DNA of 64,000 nucleotides from contig NC_081850.1 of assembly GCF_963259705.1 (NCBI RefSeq), forward strand, positions 33,695,799 to 33,759,798. The letters run 5' to 3'. Numbering within the stretch: position 1 is the first letter of the stretch; every line of letters begins with the position of its first letter. A model generated the notes under the pieces. The model saw only the letters and a list, made by a program, of their open reading frames with translations, was not told where the DNA came from and made no database searches. The stretch is from Myotis daubentonii (taxonomy: Eukaryota > Chordata > Mammalia > Chiroptera > Vespertilionidae). Of this stretch, positions 55,634-64,000 are shown one piece after another. The position numbers and the translations under genes were made by a program.

Positions 55634-56325
55634 TGTACCTGAAGGAAAAATAACCAAAAAGACCTCCTTTATTCAGTACAAAACAGCTCAATTGTTATAC
55701 AACATGGCTGCAAAAACAGGGGCTGTGAAGTGGCACTGGGGCAAGGCTGCCCTGGGGTAATGCCCCCCTACAGTTAGGCAGCTGTGCTACACTCTGCCTC
55801 ACTCTACCCCCAAGAAATGTCTTTGATGTTTCAGCTCCAGCTGGGGAAACAGTCTTCATTTTTCAGTGGAAAGGGAAAGTATGTTCTCAGAGCTGAAGGG
55901 GAGCTACCTCTATCGACAGAAGTTCCTGCCCATGGTCCCTGATTGGTCAGTCTTCATGCAAATGAGAACTCCAAATACAGTTTTATTGGTTCAAAAAGCA
56001 CTGTTCTTATTGGTCAGAATGGAGTTGCTCTGATTGGTTGGTGAAGATGTTGATGGGGTTATAGCCACATAGTTCTAATTGGATGGGAAACCTCAGTCCT
56101 ATTGATTGAAACAGGATTCCAGGAACTCCTCCTTAAGTGTTGGCTCAAAAGGCAGAGACGGTGTAGGAAGGCAGTTCACTACAGGAGGAAAGCAGCTTAG
56201 TGCAAGCTTCTCCCTGAAATGGGGCTTGTGTTTAGAAATGGCTGGTAGGCTCTGGTTTTATGTATATATTTTTAAGCCCAGTTAAGCCACGAGTAGCCCT
56301 TCCTAGTAGTTATCTTCTTTTTCAG
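55634..56325 (-). mobile_element. Candidate solo LTR (bat ERV-like)
   Basis: On the minus strand a CCAAT-rich upstream region is followed by an AATAAA signal (plus-strand TTTATT at about 55666). The possible 5' end TGAAAAAGAAGATAACTACT (minus, from 56325) and a TG at about 55634 would give TG...CA limits. No target duplication could be confirmed and no retroviral genes adjoin. A CCAAT array is common in gamma-type LTR U3 regions. The limits are approximate and the alternative is a unique regulatory block. Confidence 0.35.
55942..56082 (-). promoter_or_regulatory. Array of five CCAAT boxes plus an octamer
   Basis: Plus-strand ATTGG (CCAAT on minus) occurs at 55942, 55985, 56009, 56033 and 56078, all in one orientation, with start-to-start spacings of 43, 24, 24 and 45 bp. 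An octamer ATGCAAAT lies at 55956-55963. NF-Y binds CCAAT and OCT factors bind the octamer. Regular same-strand spacing is more than chance composition would be expected to give. Confidence 0.55.
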
Positions 56326-56449
56326 GGTCCACAAAGGATAGAACATGTTCATCCATATTGAAATAGGTGGCTGAAAGAAGGCAGATTGGATATAAAAAAA
56401 AAATCCCCAGTGTTTTATATATAACTTTGGGAAATGGCTTATTCAGTTT

Positions 56450-56545
56450 AGTCATTCAACACATATTTGTTGACCATGTGCCATATATGAGACTAAGAAT
56501 TAAAGATGCAAACTCAAATAAGATACGGACCCTGTTTCCTAGGAG
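56450..56545 (-). mobile_element. L2 3' end fragment
   Basis: CATTCAACACATATTTGTTG, ACCATGTGCCATATATGAGA and TTTCCTAGGAGCTGATAG form the reverse L2 terminus. Confidence 0.65.
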
Positions 56546-58615
56546 CTGATAGTGTAAAGTAAAAAGATTGGCAAGTCATCTCCAAAATGTATCTGGTACC
56601 ATGCTCCTTGGCTGAGCACATTCCAGCCAGCCTGTTTTTTACTCCTTCCTCCAGGATGCCAAACTGGATCAGACTTCAGATCTTTGTACTTTCAGCTTCC
56701 TCGGCTTGAGACTCTGCCCCGTGTTGTCACATGGCTGGTTTCTTCTCACCATTTGTACCTCAGCATATGAGCTGTCTCTTCCATAAACCTTTCTGCCACT
56801 CAGTCCAAAGTAAACCAACTCCCCATGATTCTCAATCACACCTACCTCTTTTCTCTCTCCAGTGGCACTTATCATTGTTTGAAATTATCTTGTTAATTTA
56901 TTCATTTACTTGTTTTATTGGGTACCTCCTCACCACTAGAATGTACAGTTTAGGAAAAAGAGGATCTTGTCTTGTTTATCATTGTATCCGTAGAAGTACA
57001 TTTTTGAATGAATGGATAACTATAATACATTCTGTAATGAAAGCATTAACAAAGGGCTATATGAAATGAGGAAAAAAGTAACAACCTCTCTGTCTGAGCC
57101 TGTTGGAGGGGGCTTTGTAGAGAAGGCATGTAAGCTGGACCTGGCAGGCAGGAGAAACTGTATCAGAAGGTGCTATTTCTGCTTAGGTGCATGAAGCTCT
57201 TCTTTCCTCCTTGTGGCCCTCTCCAGTTGACTCACCTGCTCCTGGCATTCAGTGAACAGCCCAGATTACGCACTGTTAGAGTTGACCACAGTACCTGATA
57301 GGATAAGCATGTATCCAGGAGGTGAATGACACATGTTTCCTGAAAACTTCACTTTCAGGCTACAAAAAGTTGCTAAAAGCTTGTCTTTCCAATAAAGAGG
57401 CCTTGGAATTGATATAATGGATAAATGTAGCTTATGAAACATAAGTAGGCATTCTTGACAAAGTAAAAATAGAAGCTTAAAAGATGCATCGTTTTGGGAA
57501 AGTTAAAAATGATTCCTCTCCCCACCCCCCCACCCCCACTGTAAGAAAATATGTGTAGATGAGGCATGTGTTTTAAACTATAGAACAAAATTTGCATATT
57601 ACTTCAGGGTACTGCAACCATGGCAATTCAGTTTTGTCGGTCCTGATAGACATGCTTGCAATATACACATCCATTAACAAGATTATCACTTGAAGAGACA
57701 ATCATATTTTTACTGAAAAGGTTTTTTGAGGATAAAGTTTATTGATACTTAATGAAGCATGAAGCTTCTAAATGAACCATGAAAGCAATAGCTGAACTAA
57801 TTAACTGCACATAAAGGCTCCCAGAATACATACCTGATGTGGGCTGTGTGCTTATCAATCCTGCCTGGTTACACTGACATCCTGGATAGCATGCTCCTCA
57901 CATATGCTTTGTGGGAGCAACATCAAATCTTCCTGTAATGCATGCCAGAAAGGAGGAAATAACCATTTAGATTTCCTGCAAACATGGATAGGATATTTAA
58001 ATCAAGCATTGCAGAGTTTATAGGTTATAATTTAACAGAGTTAAGACTGGTAATAACAACATATTATTTCCACACACTTGATTTAAGCCGCTATCTATGC
58101 TGTTTCATTGAATGATAAATCGTTCCCTGGTTCTAAAAATAGGCATCTTCCTCTCTCCTTGTTCCCTTCCAAAGAGAGACTAAGGATACTAAATAACATG
58201 AGGTGAACATTTCGTTGTGCAACAGGGATTCCTGTGGGCCTTTTTCAGCTGCACATGAAAACATGCCCTATTGAGAACTCTGAGAATTTAAAAAAGGCAA
58301 AACCATGCCTGCTTTGGTGGACACTGTGAGTTACACCAGTTTAGGAGGCAGATGATTTACCTGCACAGAGCTATTAATATTGACCTTTATTAATGACCAT
58401 CTTCCTTTTTAGTCAGTGGCGCCCTTTTTTAGCCACAGACACCTACTCTCTGCCCTATTATCACAGAGTTTAGTTCTCAATAAGTAGTTTAGAATTCCCT
58501 CATGCACCTTTCTAAAAATGATGTTCTTATACTAATAAAGGGTCTGACAAATCATGAAGTCCCATGGTAAAATAGTACATCCCGGGAGAGGGAGCCACTG
58601 TAACAGATGTTAGAG
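56546..58615. other. Non-coding stretch, repeat-poor
   Basis: No transposon recognised apart from low-complexity C-runs at about 57519-57538. 57720-58500 is AT-rich, lacks repeats and frames, and may hold conserved sequence. The 112-codon frame at 56731-57069 has no recognisable domain. Confidence 0.4.
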
Positions 58616-58800
58616 CAGTGCTTCTCAAACTTGAGTTTAAGCATCAGAATTCCCCAAAGGGCCTGTGAACATGCCAGTGGGTGGGTTCCACCCCCCACAT
58701 TTCTGATTCATTAGGTATTGGGTGGGGCCTGAGAATTTCATTAACAAGTTCCCGGGTGATGCTGGTGCTGTTAGTCCAGGCACCACTCTGGGAACCATTG
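58616..58800 (+). mobile_element. MER5A-like hAT relic
   Basis: Ends CAGTGCTTCTCAAACTTGAG and CTCTGGGAACCATTG. Interior: ACATTTCTGATTCATTAGGT, GGTGGGGCCTGAGAATTTCA and AACAAGTTCCCGGGTGATGC. Non-coding. Confidence 0.8.
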
Positions 58801-59844
58801 CAGTACCATCTGCAGGCGAGGGTGGGGAGGACATTTCAGGACCACCCTTCCAGGAAGTTACAACCAAGAAAAGATGTGATTTGTTTCAGCTACTCCTTAG
58901 ACTCCCATCCTATACCCTTTCCTCCTTAAACAGCATTTCTATTCTTTCTACAAGACATCCAGGGCTCTCCTCATCAGACAAGAGCTTGAAACTTGTTCAC
59001 ACTTAGGTTTAAGTGACCCTTGGAAACTTAAAGGGCTACTCTTAACAAGGACATGTACAGATTAGTGGGTAAAGTCAACAGAATGAAGCTCTGAAGAAGG
59101 CATTTCAGGTATCTGCCTGTGGGTTTCAAGGGACATAAGATTCAGGGCTGAACTTACAACATTCAGGCCAAATATGTTTTTCCATGAAGCGTCCTTCTGC
59201 TCTGGTACCCTCTCAGATGAGCCCATCTTTAAAATTTGCTCCAAGTTCTCTAGTATCCAACATAGGGTCTGTTATATAATACACATCTGGCATAGGGATA
59301 TTGGAGGGAGGGATGGAGGGATTGATGGATTGATGTGTGAAAGGGACAAAGTAATTAATGTTTCTGTGTTTGAGTGCTTCTCTCTTCTCTTTCCCATTAA
59401 GGAATATGTAGTTCTACCTGAAAAGAAGGAAATCAGGCATTTACTCATTTACCTCACTCTGCCTATGGCTTTTAATAAACTAAATAGTAAGGGGAGACAG
59501 AAAAATAGGAGTAGAGGAATTTGTATTGGAAGAGAATAGTGGAAGAAAGGAAAGCGGGAGGGGAGCTTATTTCTGTGGGAATGCCGGGGAGAGTTTGTTT
59601 CCTTATGTGAGATAGTGGGAGAATGAAGGGAGGCTTCGGGGATACTGAAGGGCATTGCTAGAATTTGTTTCTTTGAATGGATTACTCCATCTGAAGTAGG
59701 AATGAGGGGTTCTGAGATTTATTTGGGTATGGATGATTAAATGTGTTGAGTAAGGAATACCAAATAATATATTCTTACTGTGAGTTATACAAAATAGCTA
59801 TAGCACACAGTAGGGAGATTGAATCTTTGTTTATTGAATCTTGA
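58801..59844. other. No recognisable feature
   Basis: Contains a short GGAGGGAGGGATGGAGGGAT low-complexity patch at about 59304-59330. No gene is supported. Confidence 0.4.
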
Positions 59845-60034
59845 GTGGCGGTTCTCAAAGCAGGGTCCGCGGACACAGCAGCATCCATATCATTTGGGAA
59901 CTTGTCAGAAATGCAGATTTTCAGGCTCCGTTCCATACTTACTGAGTCAGAAACTGTGAGATGAGGCCTAGCATTCTGTGTTTTTACTGGCCATCCAGGG
60001 GATTCTGATGCATGCTCAAGTTTGAGAACCAGGG
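59845..60034 (-). mobile_element. MER5A-like hAT relic
   Basis: GCGGTTCTCAAAGCAGGGTC, AGCAGCATCCATATCATTTG, TGAGTCAGAAACTGTGAGAT, GGGGATTCTGATGCATGCTC and TTTGAGAACC are the reverse MER5A order. Opposite in orientation to the copy 1.2 kb upstream. Confidence 0.78.
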
Positions 60035-60713
60035 GACTAGGGAGTTGCTGTTCTCATGTTTCCTCCATTTAAAGGAATAGTAGCAGCTATACCTGACCAG
60101 GACCCACTGAAATTCAGAAAGGCTTTTGGTTAAAGGGCAGCAGAGGCAAACATCTTCCTTTGTGTGAGTGCATATTTTTCCTGAATATTTCATAATTTGA
60201 AAAGCCTCTGAAGGCAGAAACAGAAATTTTTTGAAGTCACCAAAGAAAACATGTGGGCTGAATATTGAAAAGAGGAAAAAAAGTTTATATAGCAGTCACA
60301 CTGAACAACTACAGGGGAATCTGTGCCATGGCTGGGTCATAGCCTGGGAGAGGACCAGGCTTCGGACCAAATGAGCCAGGTAATGGGTCAGTGGTTCCAG
60401 GTCTAATCACTCCTGATGTCCCTGGCTGCACAGTCATACTAATTCTCCTGCTTTTAAACTGTTATGTTTTTTTTTAATCTTTCAGTAGTAACTTAATAAC
60501 GTGACCTTTTTAGTTTTTCACCCATCAGTATTAGTATTTTTAAGTAGCATTAGTTTTTCTGAGTATAAAAATAATATATATTTTTGAATTATGAAATAAA
60601 GAATAAAGTAAAATCAACTACTCAGTATTCCTCAGACACGGAGATATTCATTACTAATTTTTTAGAAGATATATATTTGTGAATAGCTTGTGACAGTTAA
60701 TAGTGGTAGTAAT
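60035..60713. other. No recognisable feature
   Basis: Non-coding and unassigned, becoming AT-rich from about 60460 up to the HeliBat. Confidence 0.4.
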
Positions 60714-60990
60714 TCTATATATATAAAAACCTAAGTGACTGTTACGACTGGACACTGGACGACCGGACGACTGGATGACTGGCCAGTAGCTATGACGTGC
60801 ACTGACCACCAGAGGGCAGACATTCAATGCAGGAGCTGCCCCCTGGTGGTCAGTGTGCTCCCAGAGCCAACCTCCTACGGCTGGCCAACCTCCCACGCTC
60901 CCTCCCCTCAGCTGGTCAGCCGATCAGCCCCAATCGCCGACGAGGCCTAGGGACCCCACCTGTGCACAAATTTGTGCACCAGGCCTCTAG
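60714..60990 (+). mobile_element. HeliBat (277 bp)
   Basis: The 5' end TCTATATATATAAAAACCTA is followed by repeated GACTGGA/GACCGGA motifs (60743-60783). The palindromic pair ACTGACCACCAGAGGGCAGA and CCCCTGGTGGTCAGTG follows. The 3' end is GTGCACAAATTTGTGCACC (hairpin) and AGGCCTCTAG, then host T. The terminal hairpin is perfect, suggesting a fairly young copy. Confidence 0.92.
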
Positions 60991-61125
60991 TATCTAAATA
61001 AAGTTTTGTGTTCTCTTTCTCCACATTATGTTATGAACTTTCTTTCATGTATTTCAGTATTTTTTGATAATATGATTTTCTATATGCATGAAAAATGTAC
61101 TATATTTAATCAAGTTTCCTTTCTT

Positions 61126-61344
61126 TTTTAAAACAAATTTTTATTGATTTCAGAGAGGAAGGGAGAGGGAGAGAGCGATAGAAACATCAATGATGAGAGA
61201 GAATCATTGTTTAGCTGCCTCCTGGATGCCCCCTACTGGGGATCGAGCCCACAACCTAGGCATATGCCCTTGACCAGAATTGAACCTGGGACCCTTCAGT
61301 CCACAGGCTGATACTCTATCCACTTGAGCCAAACTGGCTAGGGC
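61126..61344 (-). mobile_element. Ves-type SINE
   Basis: The right edge TGAGCCAAACTGGCTAGGGC is the reverse of the SINE start. Internal TGCCCTTGACCAGAATTGAA contains the B-box. The left edge runs ATTTTTATTGATTTCAGAGA. Near-identical flanks AAGTTTCCTTTC (from 61112) and AAGTTTGCTTTC (from 61345) mark the target duplication. Confidence 0.9.
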
Positions 61345-61384
61345 AAGTTTGCTTTCATTTTTATTAAAACTGTATTATCACAAA

Positions 61385-61653
61385 TATCTTTTAATTTTTA
61401 ATTTATCTTTTTTGTTGAAAGTATTACAGATGTCCCCTCTTCTCCTCCGATTTATCCCCTCTTCCCCACACTCACCTCCTCCCCAGGCCTTCGCCACACT
61501 ATTGTCTGTGTCCATGAGTATGCATATATGCATGTAAATTCTTTGGTTAATCTCTTCCTGCCCATCCCCTCAGGCATGTGCCCTGACCGGAATTGAACTG
61601 TGACCTCCTGGTTCATAGTAGATGCTCAACCATTGAGCCATGCAGGCCAGGCG
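61385..61653 (-). mobile_element. Composite bat repeat with a tRNA-like SINE end
   Basis: The right 85 bp (ATGTGCCCTGACCGGAATTG ... CATTGAGCCATGCAGGCCAG) is a Ves-type tRNA head in reverse. The left part (TTGAAAGTATTACAGATGTC, CTATTGTCTGTGTCCATGAG, TATGCATATATGCATG) is a segment I associate with another bat repeat but cannot name. A weak match to its start occurs at about 18380-18425. Confidence 0.55.
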
Positions 61654-62642
61654 GTAGCAGGATTTTTAATAGAAGTTTGAAGAATAGGGAAAAATGGTGT
61701 TACTTGTTGGTTGACTAGGTGGGATATGGGGTTGGGAGGGTTTGAAGTTCCAGTTTCAAAGTGTACAAGACCTGCATGAACTGGATGACACATAAGTACT
61801 TGTTGAACATAATTTAATTTTAAATGCTATTTTCATGTTTCCTAGTTCTTTTATTTTACATTTATTTTTTGAGAGGCCTACGAACAGGTGAGAGTTTGTC
61901 CCAAGGAGCACTCAGGGTCTTAATCCCAAATGACTCTGGTTCTGTCACCTTCCAAAGGTTCTTTTTCCTTGGAGCCTTCAGTCAGGGTTTCCCCCGGCTG
62001 TGGAGGGCATTAGCAAGTTTAAGTAGGAACATATGATTCTTATGCTTCATTACCAGACTTTATTACAAGGCCAGGTCCCTGTGTCATGGGGACTCCATCC
62101 AAACTTCTTGACATAATGAAGAACTCTTTTATTATTTTGAACTCTTGAAGGCAAATTTCTATTCTTCCAAGCAAAGACAAAGACAGTAAGGCCACAATGC
62201 AAAGGAATTCCCTCAGTGCATAACTGCTAATTGGACAATTGTTCTGGGCAATTATTATACCAGGAAATAATTGCCCTATAGCTTCACTCATTGCTTATAA
62301 ACTTTCTTTGAGATGGGAATCTTTTAAAAAGTTACGCTGTCAAGTTTGATATTCTTATTAGATTTTTCCCTTTTCTTAATGAGGTGTTTGCTCTTGCTGC
62401 GCAGCCTGAACATTTGTTTCCATGGCCCATTTACATTTAGCAGATAAGTAAGCAGGCCCTCGTTCCACTAAAACCTGGGGTTCAACAGTGGTTCTACCAA
62501 AACTTAAGGTTTAAGGAGATTTGAACTGAACCTCTTTTTTAAACTGGTGAAGGTCAACAATCTCATTTTTCTTTTTTCATGAAAATTTAAACATTTTGTC
62601 TCTGATCTGGGAGGATGATGGCTTTTGTATCATAGGCTTTTA

Positions 62643-62645
<3 letters not shown>
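61654..62645. other. No recognisable feature
   Basis: Non-coding, unassigned sequence. Confidence 0.4.

Positions 62646-62702
<57 letters not shown>
62646..62702 (+). repeat. (GA)n microsatellite
   Basis: About 28 uninterrupted GA units. Just downstream GGAGTGGAGTTAAT occurs twice (62702-62715 and 62732-62745), a small local duplication. Confidence 0.95.
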
Positions 62703-62705
<3 letters not shown>

Positions 62706-62715
62706 TGGAGTTAAT

Positions 62716-64000
62716 GAGAGAGAAATGGGCAGGAGTGGAGTTAATCTTTAGGCACAGTTATAAAGTAAGGTTCTCTTTGTTTCTTTTCATACTTGATCCC
62801 CTCCTCTGTGCTTGTTCCTTTTCTCCTTCAGCTCGTTTCTTCATGGATGCTCTTGTCCCAAACCCCATGCTTGTGTAGGAGGAGTCCACCATGTGCCATC
62901 TTCATTCTCTTTTGAAGGCAAAAGACATTTGTAATTGCCTCAGAGGTACTTGCACCACTAAGCAGCATTTATAATTGACAGTCTAGTAAGAGTAATAGCC
63001 TACCGCAGAGAGTGGGGTTAGTTGGGTACCTGATTTCTTGGATTTTTGTGTTGACTATGCCATTTATGGTGTGGCCTGGGGAGAGTTATTTTACATCTGT
63101 TGTCCTGATTTTACCATCTATAAAACAAGGAGGTTGGGAATATGACTTCTATTATTCCTCCTTGGCATATTCATCTATGAATTTAAAGCATGGTGGGAGA
63201 GGCATACATCTTTTTCATCCTGAGGAGAACCCCTTGAAATGATTTTATCATTTATTCTGCTTTTAAAGGTAGTCTTTTAGATTATGGGAGAGAAGGTTTT
63301 CAGATGTGGTCTGCAAGTAGAAAGTAAAATGAACATTTATTGAGCATCTGCTTTGTGCCAAGCTGGTGCTGTATAGTTTGTTATATGATCTCACCAAGCT
63401 TTGCTTGTCAGGGAGGTTTAATCTAAATGATTTAGTCAAGTTCACACAGTTGCATTGCCACAGAGCAAATTTGGCATCCTGAATTAGGGACTTGGCTTTG
63501 GGGTAGACCTCTCTGTTTTCCTCATACCATGGATCCTGCCTACCCATACTTCCATTTCTCTCTCCTCAACACGCCTGGAGACAGTTGTTAGCTGGTTACA
63601 CTCTGCTTTTAGGTTAGTACAATTTTGAAAGATGAAATCTTGGTTTGCCGAAGCAGAATTCTAGAAAAGATACCCTTTAAGGCTTTATTTGCAATGTTTT
63701 AAGCTAGGTTTATTTCCAATAGAAAGAGGCCTATAAATGTCAGACCTACATGGAAAGTTGCCCCTTCAAGGCACCTCATATTTACTTTATTGCACCTGAC
63801 ATATTGTGTAACTGTCTCTTTGCTCGTGTGTGTGAGTGTGTTGTGTGTGTTTGTGTGTATGTCATGTTCTTACATCACTAATCGATATCCTGGTGAATTT
63901 TGCCCACTCAAGATTGTTTATTGAATGAATAGAAAATTAGTAAACTCCTTCTATGATAAGCCTTATGCAGACCAGTATTTTCATATTATATTCCTAAATA
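62716..64000. other. Non-coding stretch with an L2/MIR remnant
   Basis: At about 63325-63480 AACATTTATTGAGCATCTGC, GTGCCAAGCTGGTGCTG and TTCACACAGTTGCATTGCCA look like a reverse MIR/L2 remnant. A TG-rich patch lies at 63827-63860. Nothing else is assignable. Confidence 0.45.

Noticed and set aside
55634..56325. Definite endogenous retrovirus LTR
   Set aside because: No target duplication or primer-binding site was found, so I kept it only as a low-confidence candidate.

Overview
This window looks like nuclear, non-coding DNA from a vesper bat (Vespertilionidae, Myotis-like). I see no protein-coding exon, no functional RNA gene, no CRISPR array and no bacterial or viral gene order. The lineage call rests on four repeat classes seen together: HeliBat rolling-circle elements, Ves-type tRNA-derived SINEs, SPIN hAT elements and short bat-type nhAT elements. 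They sit on a general mammalian background of L1, L2, MIR, MER2, MER5, MER20 and MaLR LTRs. Family names come from remembered consensus sequences, not from a database search.

Layout. 1-8400: old relics (MIR, MER2, three L1 fragments, L2), one 378-bp HeliBat and one 311-bp SPIN. 8401-14696: a full-length dead L1 with target-site duplications, a 5' UTR, remnants of ORF1 and ORF2, a nested nhAT and a 38-nt tRNA-Ile(UAU) 5' fragment. 14700-24000: relics, then L1 3' ends carrying nested Ves, HeliBat, SPIN and hAT insertions. 24000-35100: MER20 pair, nhAT, MIR, hAT relic, L2 and a MaLR LTR. 35119-41688: about 6.5 kb with no recognisable transposon. 41689-48100: a 142-bp HeliBat, a perfect 24-bp-arm palindrome, a mariner-like element between two (TA)n tracts, and MIR/L2. 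48105-50562: a local duplication, one copy of which is split by a 2.0-kb head-to-tail array of four HeliBat units. 50563-64000: SPIN, MIR, MaLR LTR, an L1 with nested Ves, a possible solo LTR with a CCAAT array, two MER5A-like copies, another HeliBat, two Ves-type SINEs and a long (GA)n tract.

No genes work together here. The information lies in the insertion history. The L1 is older than the nhAT and tRNA fragment inside it. The 48.1-kb duplication is older than, or at least separate from, the HeliBat array, because the other copy keeps the uninterrupted site. I found no evidence of a new multi-gene system. The most unusual items are the tRNA fragment, the HeliBat array with a paralogous empty site, the palindrome, the mariner-like element in (TA)n, and the CCAAT-rich block.
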